Part shown: piece after piece, positions 1-9,072 of the stretch
Numbering within the stretch: position 1 is the stretch's first letter
Layout of the letters: every line of letters begins with the position of its first letter
Source of the DNA: Nonomuraea sp. SYSU D8015
GTDB lineage: Bacteria; Actinomycetota; Actinomycetes; Streptosporangiales; Streptosporangiaceae
DNA: 64,000 nucleotides
Assembly (NCBI RefSeq): GCF_008065375.1
Contig: NZ_VJYI01000005.1
Coordinates: forward strand, 248,001 to 312,000
Direction of reading: 5' to 3'
The notes under the pieces: generated by a model
Told to the model about the DNA's origin: nothing
The model's database searches: none
What the model saw: the letters and a program-made list of their open reading frames with translations, nothing else
Position numbers and translations under genes: made by a program

Positions 1-445
1 CGGCCTGGGACCCGATGTTCACGATGCGGCCGTGCTTCCGCCGGATCATCGCCCGGCCCACCGCCTGGCTGGCCAGGAACGTGCCCTTGAGGTTGACCGC
101 CAGCGTGCGGTCGAAGTCTTCCTCGGTGACGTCCTCGGCCGGGTTGCCCGGGGCGATGCCGGCGTTGTTGACCAGGATGTCGATCCTGCCGAAATGGTCC
201 AGCGCGTGCTGCACCGCCTGTGTGATCTGCCCGGGGACGGTCATGTCCATCTGCAGCGGCAGTGCCGTCCGGCCCATCCCGGTGATCTCGCCGGCCAGGC
301 CGCCGTCGTCGCCGACGTCCCGCAGGCCGAGCGCGACCTCGGCCCCGGCGTTCGCCAGAGCCAGCGAGATCGCCTGCCCGAGGCCGCGTGCCGCCCCCGT
401 GACCAGAGCGACCTTCCCGTCGACCCGGAACTCGGGAAACTCCAT
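1..445 (-). CDS. SDR-family oxidoreductase, C-terminus beyond window
   Basis: The first 148 codons of a short-chain dehydrogenase/reductase run off the left edge. The N-terminal Rossmann glycine motif TGAARGLG is at about residues 17-24, and NNAG follows at about residue 93, both SDR hallmarks. The catalytic YxxxK lies outside the window. The ATG at 445 has a GGTGGAGG ribosome site just upstream. The family reduces or oxidises alcohol/ketone substrates with NAD(P); the substrate is unknown. A near-palindrome upstream may be its operator. Confidence 0.9.
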   Translation of the reverse strand, partial: MEFPEFRVDGKVALVTGAARGLGQAISLALANAGAEVALGLRDVGDDGGLAGEITGMGRTALPLQMDMTVPGQITQAVQHALDHFGRIDILVNNAGIAPGNPAEDVTEEDFDRTLAVNLKGTFLASQAVGRAMIRRKHGRIVNIGSQA

Positions 446-463
446 CCTCCACCCCTTAATTCG

Positions 464-475
464 TTGTACGTCCAA
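464..475. promoter_or_regulatory. Candidate operator upstream of the SDR gene
   Basis: TTGTACGTCCAA is a near-perfect 12-bp palindrome (one mismatched pair) about 20 bp upstream of the SDR start. Its shape resembles GntR-type operators. No regulator gene is visible beside it, so the assignment is weak. A second short palindrome, ATGAGCTCAT, lies at 514-523 between this gene and the GH74 gene. Confidence 0.3.
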
Positions 476-628
476 ACTATTGACCGCTTGTGCGGGCCTG
501 TGTGAGCCTTCTTATGAGCTCATGCGCGAAGGCGCGGTGACGGTCAGGGTCCTGCACTCTGCTCGTGCATGGCGTCATGTGAAGCCTTTGGGGCGCCCGT
601 TGGCGTGCCTGGAAAGGGAGAGCCGCGC

Positions 629-3322
629 ATGCGAAGAAGATTATTCGCGATGCTGGCGACCGCCGCCGTCCTGCTGGTGGTGGCCGTCGTGAGGATGTCG
701 CCGGTCTCGGCCGTCGCCTCCGATCCGTACGCGTACAAGAACGTCAGGATCGACGGCGGCGGCTTCGTCCCCGGGATCATCTTCAACCCGGCGGAGCGGA
801 ACCTCATCTACGCCCGCACCGACATCGGCGGGGCGTACCGGTGGAACCAGTCGACCAAGTCGTGGACCCCGTTGCTCGACTGGGTCGGATGGGACAAGTG
901 GGGCTACAACGGCGTGATCAGCCTCGCCACCGACCCCGTGCAGACCAACCGCGTGTACGCCGCCGTCGGCATGTACACCAACAGCTGGGATCCCAACAAC
1001 GGCGCGATCCTGCGCTCCACCGACAAGGGCGACACCTGGCAGGTCACGGCACTGCCGTTCAAGCTCGGCGGCAACATGCCCGGCCGCGGCATGGGGGAGG
1101 CGCTGTCCGTCGACCCGAACGACAACCGCGTGCTCTACTTCGGCGCTCCCAACGGCAACGGCCTGTGGCGCAGCACCGACTACGGCGCCACCTGGGCCAA
1201 GGTGGCGAGCTTCCCCAACCCCGGCAACTACGCCCAGGACCCCAACGACCCCAACGGCTACCTGAGCCACCGGCCGGGCGTGGTCTGGGTGACCTACGAC
1301 CCGCGCTCGTCCACCAGGGGCACCCCCTCCAAGACCATCTACGTGGGCGTCGCCGACAAGGAGAACACCGTCTACCGCACCACGGACGGCGGCGCCACCT
1401 GGTCGCGGCTGGCCGGCCAGCCCACCGGCTACATCGCCCACAAGGGCGTGCTCGACACGGTCAACGGCTACCTCTACATCGCCACGAGCGACACCGGCGG
1501 CCCGTACGACGGCGCCAAGGGCGACGTGTGGCGCTACGCCACCGCCACCGGCGCCTGGACGCAGATCAGCCCCGTCCCGTCCTCCAGCAGCGACGACTAC
1601 TTCGGTTACAGCGGCCTGACCATCGACCGCCAGGACCCGGGCACGATCATGGTCGCCACGCAGATCTCCTGGTGGCCCGACGTGATCTTCTTCCGCTCGA
1701 CGGACTCCGGCGCCACGTGGACCCGGGTGTGGGACTGGACGTCGTACCCGAACCGTAGCTTCCGCTACAAGATGGACATCACCGAGAACCCGTGGCTGAC
1801 GTTCGGCACCAACCCGCAGCCGCCCGAGGTCACGCCCAAGCTCGGCTGGATGACCGAGTCGCTGGAGATCGACCCGTTCGACTCCAACCGCATGATGTAC
1901 GGCACCGGCGCCACGATCTACGGCACCGAGAACCTCACGCAGTGGGACTCCGGCGGCCAGTTCACCATCAAGCCCATGGCGAGGGGCCTGGAGGAGACGG
2001 CCGTCCTCGACCTGATCAGCCCGCCCAGCGGCGCGCCCCTGATCAGCGGCCTCGGCGACATCGCCGGCTTCCGGCACACGAACCTCGACGCCGTGCCGCC
2101 GCTGATGTTCACCCAGCCCAACTTCACCTCCACCACCAGCCTCGACTACGCCGAGAAGAACCCGTCGATCATGGTGCGGGCCGGCAACTTCACCGACGCC
2201 GACCGCCCGAACGACAGCCACGTGGCCTTCTCCACCGACGGCGGCGCCAACTGGTTCCAGGGCACGGAGCCGGGCGGCGTCAACGAGGGCGGCACGGTCG
2301 CCGCCGCCGCCGACGGCTCCCGCTTCGTGTGGGCCCCGCGCGGCGTGACTCCCGTCTACTCCGTCGGGTACGGCAACTCCTGGCAGCAGGCGTCCGGCCT
2401 GCCCACGGACGCGGTCGTGGAGTCCGACCGGGTGAACGCCACGAAGTTCTACGGCCTCAGCGGCGGCAGGTTCTACGTCAGCACGAACGGCGGCGCCACC
2501 TTCACCGCCACCGCCGCGACCGGCCTGCCCACCAGCGGCAAGTTCAAGGCGGTGCCCGGGCGTGAGGGCGATCTGTGGCTGGCCGGCGACGGCGGCCTGT
2601 GGCACTCCACGAACAGCGGCGCCTCGTTCACCAAGCTCTCCGGCATCACCAAGTCCGTGAACGTCGGCTTCGGCAAGGCGGCGCCCGGCGGCACGTACAT
2701 GGCGATCTTCGCGGTCGCCACGATCGACGGCGTCACCGGCCTGTACCGCTCGGACGATGCCGGGGCCACCTGGGTCCGCATCAACGACGACAAGCACCAG
2801 TGGGGCAACATGGGCGAGGCGCTGACCGGCGACCCGCGCGTGTACGGCCGCGTCTACCTGGGCACCAACGGCCGCGGCATCATCTACGGCGACCGCACGG
2901 GCCCGCCCGTCACGGTCACGCCCACCGTCACGGTGTCCCCGACGGTGACGGTCACTCCCACGGTCACGGTCACTCCCACGGTCACGGCCACTCCCACGGT
3001 CACCCCGACGACGGGCACCGGCTGCACGGCCACGTACAAGGCGGGCAACCAGTGGTCGGGCGGCTTCCAGGCGGAGGTCTCCGTCCAGAACACCGGCAGT
3101 TCGGCCATCACCGGCTGGAAGGTCACCTGGACCTGGTCGGGCGACCAGAAGATCACTCAGCTCTGGAACGGCGCCCACACCCAGACGGGCGCCGACGTGA
3201 GCGTGGCCAACGCCTCCTACAACGGCAACCTGGCGCCGAACGCGTCCACGTCGTTCGGCTTCACCGGCTCGGCCTCCGGCACCCCGACCCCGCCCGCCAC
3301 CCTCACCTGCACCCCGGCGTAA
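629..3322 (+). CDS. Secreted GH74 xyloglucanase with C-terminal CBM2
   Basis: This is a predicted extracellular xyloglucan-cleaving endoglucanase of 897 residues. The ATG at 629 follows GGAAAGGGAG and starts a signal peptide (RRR, hydrophobic core, VSAVA). An upstream in-frame ATG at 569 would bury that signal. The catalytic region has repeated S/T-x-D-x-G-x-T-W beta-propeller motifs. Asp65 in ARTDIGGAYRW and Asp477 in GLGDIAGF match the positions of the two catalytic aspartates of characterised GH74 enzymes. A (VTVTPT)n linker at about 762-791 leads to a family 2 carbohydrate-binding module (about 799-897) with cysteines at both ends. A nearby CUT1 importer and GH3 enzyme suggest the oligosaccharide products are taken up. 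Confidence 0.92.
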   Translation: MRRRLFAMLATAAVLLVVAVVRMSPVSAVASDPYAYKNVRIDGGGFVPGIIFNPAERNLIYARTDIGGAYRWNQSTKSWTPLLDWVGWDKWGYNGVISLATDPVQTNRVYAAVGMYTNSWDPNNGAILRSTDKGDTWQVTALPFKLGGNMPGRGMGEALSVDPNDNRVLYFGAPNGNGLWRSTDYGATWAKVASFPNPGNYAQDPNDPNGYLSHRPGVVWVTYDPRSSTRGTPSKTIYVGVADKENTVYRTTDGGATWSRLAGQPTGYIAHKGVLDTVNGYLYIATSDTGGPYDGAKGDVWRYATATGAWTQISPVPSSSSDDYFGYSGLTIDRQDPGTIMVATQISWWPDVIFFRSTDSGATWTRVWDWTSYPNRSFRYKMDITENPWLTFGTNPQPPEVTPKLGWMTESLEIDPFDSNRMMYGTGATIYGTENLTQWDSGGQFTIKPMARGLEETAVLDLISPPSGAPLISGLGDIAGFRHTNLDAVPPLMFTQPNFTSTTSLDYAEKNPSIMVRAGNFTDADRPNDSHVAFSTDGGANWFQGTEPGGVNEGGTVAAAADGSRFVWAPRGVTPVYSVGYGNSWQQASGLPTDAVVESDRVNATKFYGLSGGRFYVSTNGGATFTATAATGLPTSGKFKAVPGREGDLWLAGDGGLWHSTNSGASFTKLSGITKSVNVGFGKAAPGGTYMAIFAVATIDGVTGLYRSDDAGATWVRINDDKHQWGNMGEALTGDPRVYGRVYLGTNGRGIIYGDRTGPPVTVTPTVTVSPTVTVTPTVTVTPTVTATPTVTPTTGTGCTATYKAGNQWSGGFQAEVSVQNTGSSAITGWKVTWTWSGDQKITQLWNGAHTQTGADVSVANASYNGNLAPNASTSFGFTGSASGTPTPPATLTCTPA
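2911..3000 (+). repeat. 18-bp tandem repeat encoding the VTVTPT linker
   Basis: Five consecutive 18-bp units, of type CACGGTCACTCCCACGGT, lie in frame inside the GH74 gene. They encode the Thr/Pro/Val linker between catalytic domain and CBM2. Units 3-5 differ at only one or two positions, suggesting recent expansion by slippage. Confidence 0.85.
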
Positions 3323-3333
3323 CACCCGGACAG

Positions 3334-3360
3334 GGCGCCCCCGGCACACCCGGGGGCGCC
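3334..3360 (+). terminator. Hairpin terminator after the GH74 gene
   Basis: GGCGCCCCCGG, a five-base loop, then CCGGGGGCGCC: a perfect 11-bp stem 12 bases after the GH74 stop codon. There is no strong U-tract, as is usual in high-GC actinomycetes. Confidence 0.75.
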
Positions 3361-3404
3361 TGCGCTTCCGGAACCTTTCCGATCACCGGGTTCGTTGACC
3401 GGGC

Positions 3405-3794
3405 GTGGGGAGCAACTCCAGAAAGAGGCGTTCGCGCAGGAAGAACCGGCGAAGATCCAAGGGTGGGTCCTCTGGTTCCACCCATCACATGTCCACGATC
3501 GGGCGGGCCGGAAGGGAAGCCGACCGCCACTGGACGAGGTGGGGGTGGATCACCTGGGGCTTGCCCGCGGCATGCTACGTGATCGGCATCCAACTGGTGT
3601 ACTTGTTCATCATCGCCGACCTGATGGGCGAGGTGAGCAGTGACGGCGTCCTACTGGCTTCCCTGCTCGGTTTCGGCGTGACGTGGTTCCATATCGCGCG
3701 CCTGGATCCGGACATCAGAGGCCGTCCCGTCGCGGTGACGTCCATCATCACGGCAGTCGTCACCGTGGCCGCCCTGATCCTCATCGAGATCTGA
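3405..3794 (+). CDS. Small hypothetical membrane protein
   Basis: An open frame of 129 residues from a GTG. The first 28 residues are extremely Arg/Lys-rich. Two to three hydrophobic segments follow (about 48-72, 80-95 and 108-128), so it is a likely small integral membrane protein. An alternative ATG at 3489 would drop the basic tail; neither start has a convincing ribosome site. No family is recognised. It sits alone between the GH74 terminator and the end of the convergent transporter operon. Confidence 0.5.
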   Translation: MGSNSRKRRSRRKNRRRSKGGSSGSTHHMSTIGRAGREADRHWTRWGWITWGLPAACYVIGIQLVYLFIIADLMGEVSSDGVLLASLLGFGVTWFHIARLDPDIRGRPVAVTSIITAVVTVAALILIEI

Positions 3795-3858
3795 CCGGTC
3801 CCACGCCACCGAAGGTCCCGCGAGGCCGGCGTAAGGGGATCGAGCACCTCTCGGAGGG

Positions 3859-4785
3859 TCAGCCCTTGATGGCGCCGACGATCACGCCCTTGGTGAAGTG
3901 GCGTTGGACCAGGGGGTAGATGATCAAGGCTGGTACGACGGCGATGACCACGATGGCCATCTTGATGGCCAGGGTCGGGGGTGCGTCACCCGTCACGCCG
4001 GCCGTGGCCGCCGGTAGCGGGTTCGAGTCCACCACGTACTGGCGCAGGATCAGCGCCAGCGGCCACTTGCGCGTGTCGTCGATGTACAGCATCGCGTTGA
4101 ACCAGGCGTTCCAGTAGCCCACCGCATAGAACATCGCCACGACGGCCGTGACCGCCTTCGACATCGGCAGCACGATGCGCCACAGGATCCGCCACTCTCC
4201 GGCGCCGTCGATGCGGGCGCTGTCCAGGACCTCTCCCGGGATGTTCATGAAGAACGAGCGCAGCACCACCACGTTGAAGGCGGAAACGGCGGTCGGGAGG
4301 ATCAACGACCAGTAGCTGTCCTTCAGGCCCAGGCCGCTCACCATCAGGTACACGGGGATGATGCCGGGGAAGAAGACGAACATCAGCAGGATGCTGAACA
4401 ACAGCGGGCGGTGCAGGAAGGAGCCGGGGCGCGACAGCGAGTACGCCCCCAGGATGCTCACTCCCGTGCTGATCAGCGTGCCCGCGAGGGTCACCCCGGT
4501 GCTGACCAGCACGGCCCTGCTGACCACCGTGTCGGAGAAGATCTGCTGGTACGCCTCGAACGTGATCCCCTCGGGCACGAGCACGAGGCCGCCCGCGCGG
4601 TTGACGGTGGCGGCCGAGCTCAGGCTGGTCAGCACGATCGTGTAGAGGGGGCCGAGCACGGCCAGGACGATCAAGGTCACCAGCGTGCCCTTGCTCAGCC
4701 GGCCGATCGGGGAGGGCCGTTCCTCCCAGGGCGCCAGGTTGGCCGGCTTGCGGGAGGCGCCCGGCTTCGTCAATGCCCACGTCAT
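3859..4785 (-). CDS. CUT1 ABC sugar transporter permease (MalG/LplC type)
   Basis: Inner permease of a carbohydrate importer, 308 residues with about six transmembrane helices. The binding-protein-dependent loop that contacts the ATPase is seen as DSARIDGAGEWRILWRIVLP near residue 205, a variant of EAA-x3-G. The ATG at 4785 overlaps the stop of the preceding permease as ATGA, indicating translational coupling. It is the last gene of the three-gene operon. No ATPase is encoded here; actinomycete CUT1 systems often share an MsiK-type ATPase encoded elsewhere. Confidence 0.92.
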   Translation of the reverse strand: MTWALTKPGASRKPANLAPWEERPSPIGRLSKGTLVTLIVLAVLGPLYTIVLTSLSSAATVNRAGGLVLVPEGITFEAYQQIFSDTVVSRAVLVSTGVTLAGTLISTGVSILGAYSLSRPGSFLHRPLLFSILLMFVFFPGIIPVYLMVSGLGLKDSYWSLILPTAVSAFNVVVLRSFFMNIPGEVLDSARIDGAGEWRILWRIVLPMSKAVTAVVAMFYAVGYWNAWFNAMLYIDDTRKWPLALILRQYVVDSNPLPAATAGVTGDAPPTLAIKMAIVVIAVVPALIIYPLVQRHFTKGVIVGAIKG

Positions 4786-5759
4786 GATCGCGAATACACT
4801 CCTCGCTCGCCGAACGCGTGCGCCACCCGGTTGGCCGCCACGATCAGCAGCAGCCCGACCAGGCCCTTGAACAGCCCGGCCGCCGCGCCGTACCCGAGGT
4901 CGCCGGTACGCAGGCCGGACCAGTAGACGAACGTGTCGAACACCTCGGACGCCTCGCTGCCGACGGCGCTGCGCTGCAGCATGAACTGCTCGAAGCCGAC
5001 GTTCAGGGCGTCGCCGAGACGCAGGATCAGCAGCAGCACGATCACCGGACGCAGCCCGGGCAGCGTGATGTGCCACATGCGCCGCCATCTGCGGGCTCCG
5101 TCCACGGCGGCGGCCTCGTACAGGTTGGGGTCGATGGTGCTCAGCGCGGCCAGGAAGATGATCGCGCCCCAGCCGGCGTCCTTCCAGATGGTCTGGGTGG
5201 TGATCAGCAGGATGAACGTGTCGGAGTTCGTCATCCAGTCGACGCCTTCGTGGCCGCGCTCGCGCAGCAGCTGCGCCAGCAGCCCGGCCCCGCCGAACAT
5301 CTGCTGGAAGATGGCCACGACCAGCACCCAGGAGAAGAAGTACGGCATGTAGACCACGCCCTGCACGAACGCCCTCAGCCGGGCCGAGACGATGCTGTGC
5401 AGCAGCAGCGCCAGCATGATCGGCACGGGGAAGTAGAAGACGAGCTGGAAGGCCGTGATCGACAGCGTGTTGGTCATCGCGCGCAGGAACTGGGGGTCCT
5501 GGAAGAGCAGCGCGAAGTTGGTGAAGCCGATGATCGGGCTCTCGACGATCCCGCCGGTGTAGGGGTTGTAGTCCTGGAACGCGATGACGTTGCCGAGCGC
5601 GGGGATCCACCAGAAGCCGAGGACCAGCAGCAGCATCGGCAGGTTCATCAGCAGCAGCGACCGGTCCCGCCGCAGTTTCGCCCGCCAGGGGAGCTTCTCC
5701 TGCGGGGGCGCCGCGGCCTTGGCCGGCTTGGCCGGGCGCTTGACCGTGATCACGCCCAT
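4782..5759 (-). CDS. CUT1 ABC sugar transporter permease (MalF/LplB type)
   Basis: Partner permease of 325 residues. A Lys/Pro/Ala-rich cytoplasmic N-terminus precedes about six membrane helices. The EAA loop is clear (EAAAVDGARRWRRMWHITLP, near residue 210). The ATG at 5759 follows GGAGGG. Its stop overlaps the next permease start. It probably forms a heterodimeric channel with the following permease, fed by the binding lipoprotein encoded 89 bp upstream. Confidence 0.92.
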   Translation of the reverse strand: MGVITVKRPAKPAKAAAPPQEKLPWRAKLRRDRSLLLMNLPMLLLVLGFWWIPALGNVIAFQDYNPYTGGIVESPIIGFTNFALLFQDPQFLRAMTNTLSITAFQLVFYFPVPIMLALLLHSIVSARLRAFVQGVVYMPYFFSWVLVVAIFQQMFGGAGLLAQLLRERGHEGVDWMTNSDTFILLITTQTIWKDAGWGAIIFLAALSTIDPNLYEAAAVDGARRWRRMWHITLPGLRPVIVLLLILRLGDALNVGFEQFMLQRSAVGSEASEVFDTFVYWSGLRTGDLGYGAAAGLFKGLVGLLLIVAANRVAHAFGERGVYSRS

Positions 5760-5830
5760 GGCAGGCCCTCCGGCTGCTCCCAGGAGACCTCCCCCGACGT
5801 CAGCGCGTCCATGAAAAGCCCCGCGCCCAC
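5750..5830 (-). CDS. Possible 26-residue coupling peptide
   Basis: In the gap between the binding-protein and permease genes, a GTG at 5830 preceded six bases earlier by GAGGGG opens a 26-codon frame, in the same frame as the upstream gene. It ends in GLPWA and a TGA overlapping the first codons of the permease gene. Length, ribosome site and overlap suit a translationally coupled leader peptide, but it could be chance. No homology is recognised. Confidence 0.25.
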   Translation of the reverse strand: MGAGLFMDALTSGEVSWEQPEGLPWA

Positions 5831-5848
5831 GAATTGCCCCTCACGGTG

Positions 5849-7489
5849 TCACAGCCTGCCGTTCTCGCGCGCGACCTTCATGTAGAACTCGCGTGCCTCG
5901 TTGCCGCCCTGCTCCTGCCACTCCTTGACGATCTTCGACCACTCGGAGACGGGCCGCTTGCCGCGGAAGATCTCCTGCATCTTGTCCTCGGTGGGCTTGG
6001 CCAGGCCGGCCATCTTGGAGGGGACCTCCACGCGGATCCCGACGAACGGGTCGATGTCCAGGAGCTTCGCGGCCTGCGTCTGCCAGTCGTAGAGCGCCTG
6101 GACCAGGCCCTCGTACTGGCTCTTCTCGTTCGCCGGGGGCCGGCCGGACAGGAACATGTACGTGGGCGCGACCTCCTTGCGCCCGAGTGCCGTCTGCTTG
6201 ATGTTGCCGTTCTCGATGTTGTAGTGCTTGCCCTCGACGCCGTTGGCGACCAGCTCGTACTCCTGGGTGCCGTACGGCCCCGAGCACCAGTTGGACAGCG
6301 CGAGCAGCTCGCGGGTGCGGGCGTCGCCGAGGCCCTTCTTGATGAAGACGAACATGCCTGCGGGCTCGTTGCGCCACATGATCGTCTTGCCGCCCGGCCG
6401 GCCCGGATAGGGTGCGACGGCCTGCATGCCGAACTTGGGGTTGTCGGCCTGGAACCGGCCCAGGTTCTCGTGCCAGGCGCCGAGCCCGTCCCGGTAGATG
6501 ATCATCTGGCCGCTGCCGAAGATGCCCTTGTTGTCGGCGTCCTGGTTGGCCACGATGTCCGGATGCACGTACCCGGCCTCGAAGAGCTTGGTCATGAACT
6601 CGATCGAGGCCTGCCATTCAGGCGTCTCGTACTTGTACTCGAGCGTGCCGTCGCTCTTCTTGCGCCACTCGCGCGGCGCGCCGAAGGCCCGCTGCATCTC
6701 CTGCTCCATGCCGCCGCCGAACGCCCAGCGCTTCTTCTTCGCGTCGGTGATGGCCTTGCCGAGCGCGATCAGGTCGTCGCCGCTCTTGGGGTGCTGCAGG
6801 CCCAGCTCCTCCATGATGTCCTGGCGGACGAAGGTGGCGAACGGGAACGGCTCGTTCTGCCAGGGGATGCCCTGCAGGATGCCGCCGAAGACGCCGTACT
6901 GCCAGGCCGCGGTGTCGTAGTTGGCCAGCAGCGGGAACTCCTTGGCCTTGTCCCCGGCCAGATAGGGGGACAGGTCGGCGAAGAGCTTGTTGGCCGCCTC
7001 GGTGAAGTGGCCGATCTTGATGAGCTCCCAGTTCGGGACCATGACCATTTCCGGCACGTCGCCGCTGGCCAGGAGGGTGGACAGCTTCTGCCCGTAGGTG
7101 TTGCCGTCGGAGATGTTGAACCGGACGACCCCGCCCAGGCGCTCGTTCATGTGCTCGTAGTAGGAGTTGTCGCCCAGGCCTGGCGGCACGGTGCCCCACA
7201 GCGGAGTCATCGCCGTCACCTCCTTGCCGCTGGTCAGCGGCTTGGTTGCGACGGCCTGCACCATGCTGGCCGGGCGCTTCAGGAAGCCGGGCGCGACGAA
7301 CTCGCTGCCGGGCAGATCGGGCTTGAGCCCCGGGATCTCGAACGGGATCCGCGTCGGCACCAGGCTCTTGAGCTTGTCGGCCGCCACGGCGGTGCCCTTG
7401 TTGACCGATTTCTTCTCGGCGCAGCCCGCCACCAGAACACTTGCGCCGACCAGGCCGAGGAACCCGCGGCGAGTCGTGTTGGTTGCCAT
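5849..7489 (-). CDS. Extracellular solute-binding lipoprotein (ABC family 1)
   Basis: Substrate-capturing lipoprotein of the importer, 546 residues, in the large LplA-like size class. It has a twin-arginine-like start (TRRGFLG, Arg7-Arg8) and a lipobox LVAGC with lipidated Cys23. The ATG at 7489 follows GAAGGGAGC. First gene of a minus-strand operon with the two permeases, divergent from a ROK repressor. The ligand cannot be read from sequence; a plant-wall oligosaccharide such as a xyloglucan fragment is inferred from the neighbouring GH74 and GH3 enzymes. Confidence 0.92.
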   Translation of the reverse strand: MATNTTRRGFLGLVGASVLVAGCAEKKSVNKGTAVAADKLKSLVPTRIPFEIPGLKPDLPGSEFVAPGFLKRPASMVQAVATKPLTSGKEVTAMTPLWGTVPPGLGDNSYYEHMNERLGGVVRFNISDGNTYGQKLSTLLASGDVPEMVMVPNWELIKIGHFTEAANKLFADLSPYLAGDKAKEFPLLANYDTAAWQYGVFGGILQGIPWQNEPFPFATFVRQDIMEELGLQHPKSGDDLIALGKAITDAKKKRWAFGGGMEQEMQRAFGAPREWRKKSDGTLEYKYETPEWQASIEFMTKLFEAGYVHPDIVANQDADNKGIFGSGQMIIYRDGLGAWHENLGRFQADNPKFGMQAVAPYPGRPGGKTIMWRNEPAGMFVFIKKGLGDARTRELLALSNWCSGPYGTQEYELVANGVEGKHYNIENGNIKQTALGRKEVAPTYMFLSGRPPANEKSQYEGLVQALYDWQTQAAKLLDIDPFVGIRVEVPSKMAGLAKPTEDKMQEIFRGKRPVSEWSKIVKEWQEQGGNEAREFYMKVARENGRL

Positions 7490-7528
7490 GGCTCGCTCCC
7501 TTCTCCGGTGGGGATGGCCTCAGTAAGA

Positions 7529-7554
7529 TTTAGTTGGTATTGCGACCAAACAAA
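7529..7554. promoter_or_regulatory. XylR-like ROK operator
   Basis: TTTAGTTGGT, six bases, then ACCAAACAAA: an inverted repeat with 8 of 10 positions matching, 40 bp upstream of the binding-lipoprotein start and in the divergent region facing the ROK gene. It resembles the known xyl operator built from TTAGTTTGTTTG and its complement, bound by XylR-type ROK repressors. It is also an AT-rich island in very GC-rich DNA. Best guess: the ROK protein represses the importer here. Confidence 0.6.
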
Positions 7555-7735
7555 TTAGTAGACTGTCGTCCGGGCCACAAGGGATCCCATCGTCACAGGT
7601 TGGTGCCGATGAGAAAGGTGCGAAGCGGACTGTCGCCATGACGGCGGCCGGATGCAGGCAGTAGGGCCGCAGTTTGATGAGCGGCTTTCTTGTTGGTGAA
7701 GGGAGACCACGAATGCGGCATGCTGGGGTCATCTC

Positions 7736-8968
7736 TTGGCGGGAACGGGGCTGATATTGATCACTTCTACGACCGGCCCGCAGCCGGCCGACTTCGCCGA
7801 CGTACGGGCCACCAACCTGGCCGTCGTGCTGCGGTTCGTCCGCGAGCACGCGCCCTGCTCGCGAGCCGACATCGCGGCCTCCACCGGGCTCAACAAGGCG
7901 ACCGTGTCGAGCCTGGTCGCGGACCTCATCGATCGGCGGCTCGTACGCGAGACCGGTCTCACGGAAAACCGCGTCGGCCGGCCGGCCACGATGCTGGTCC
8001 TCGACGGCTCGCCGTACGCCGCCATAGGGGTCGAGATCAACGTCGACCACGTGTCCGCCGTGGCCACCGACCTCGCGGGAGAGCGGTTGCTGACGTGGCG
8101 GCGCTCGTTCTCGACCGGCGACTCGGTCAATCAGGGGGTGGCCAACGTCGGGGCGATCATCCGGCGCGTGGTCAACCGCATGGCCAAGGAGGAGCGCCAG
8201 GTGCTCGGCCTGGCGGTGGCCGTGCCGGGGCTGGTCGACGTGCAGGGCACCGTGCGCCTGGCGCCCAACCTGGGCTGGCGTGACGCCGACATCGGCGGCG
8301 ACCTGGCCAAGGCGCTGCGCGATCCCGGCTTCCCCATCCAGGTCGACAACGACGCCAACCTCGCGGCCCTGGCCGAGCAGCGCTTCGGCGCCCACTCCGG
8401 CGCCGCCGACCTGGTCTACCTCACCGGCGAGATCGGCGTGGGTGCCGGCGTCATCCTCGACGGGCGGCTGCGCCGCGGCGGCCGCGGCTACAGCGGCGAG
8501 ATCGGCCACGTCCAGCTCGACCCCGACGGCCCCGAGTGCCACTGCGGCCGACGTGGCTGCCTGGAGGCGATGGCCGGCATCGGCGCGGTGCTGCGCAAGG
8601 TGCCCTCGCCCGCCGAGATCCAGATCGAGATCGAGGAGTCCGTGCGCCTCGCCCGCGCCGGCGACGGCGACACCCTCGCCACGCTCGATTCGGTCGGCCG
8701 CCGCCTGGGCCGCGGGGTGGCCATTCTGGCCAACCTGCTCAACCCCGAGGTCGTGATCCTCGGCGGCTACTACGTCCCGCTCGCGCCCTGGCTGCTGCCC
8801 GCCGTCCACGACGAGCTGAGCGACCGCGTCATCGCCGCCGAGGCGGGAGGATGCCAGGTCGTGGCCTCGACGCTGGGCCACGACGCGGCCGCGCTCGGCG
8901 GGGCTGCGAGGGTGCTCGATTCCATTGATTCGGGAAGATTGCCCGGAGGATTGTCCTCAAGCCCTTGA
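7736..8968 (+). CDS. ROK-family transcriptional repressor
   Basis: Sugar-responsive repressor, 410 residues from the TTG at 7736. An in-frame TTG at 7757 is an alternative start. The N-terminal winged helix is at about 40-75 (CSRADIAASTGLNKATVSSL). The ROK sugar-kinase-like domain follows, with DNDANLAALAEQ near residue 204 and the zinc motif CHCGRRGC at about 268-275. It is divergent from the importer operon across a XylR-like inverted repeat, so it most likely controls that importer. The effector is unknown, probably a mono- or oligosaccharide. Confidence 0.9.
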   Translation: MAGTGLILITSTTGPQPADFADVRATNLAVVLRFVREHAPCSRADIAASTGLNKATVSSLVADLIDRRLVRETGLTENRVGRPATMLVLDGSPYAAIGVEINVDHVSAVATDLAGERLLTWRRSFSTGDSVNQGVANVGAIIRRVVNRMAKEERQVLGLAVAVPGLVDVQGTVRLAPNLGWRDADIGGDLAKALRDPGFPIQVDNDANLAALAEQRFGAHSGAADLVYLTGEIGVGAGVILDGRLRRGGRGYSGEIGHVQLDPDGPECHCGRRGCLEAMAGIGAVLRKVPSPAEIQIEIEESVRLARAGDGDTLATLDSVGRRLGRGVAILANLLNPEVVILGGYYVPLAPWLLPAVHDELSDRVIAAEAGGCQVVASTLGHDAAALGGAARVLDSIDSGRLPGGLSSSP

Positions 8969-9038
8969 CCTTGGTCACTGGGGAGTGCACCCTTCAGTCA
9001 ACCCACCGAAATGTCCGCGTAACTTCCCGAGGCCGGTC

Positions 9039-9054
9039 GTCGAAGCGCTTCGAC
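9039..9054. promoter_or_regulatory. LacI-type operator in front of the GH3 gene
   Basis: GTCGAAGCGCTTCGAC is a perfect 16-bp palindrome with a central CG, the form of LacI/CebR-family operators. It lies 18 bp upstream of the GH3 start. The LacI gene is the second gene of that operon, so autoregulated repression is likely. Confidence 0.65.
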
Positions 9055-9072
9055 ACTCTCAGAGGGATGACC

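Noticed and set aside
569..628. Upstream ATG of the GH74 gene
   Set aside because: It would place 20 residues before a good signal peptide; the ATG at 629 has the ribosome site.
641..3349. Long open frame antisense to the GH74 gene
   Set aside because: Arg/Gly/Val-rich translation with no domain; it is the usual GC-bias mirror of a real gene.
8965..9072. Earlier start for the GH3 gene
   Set aside because: It would run translation through the LacI-type operator palindrome and lacks a ribosome site.
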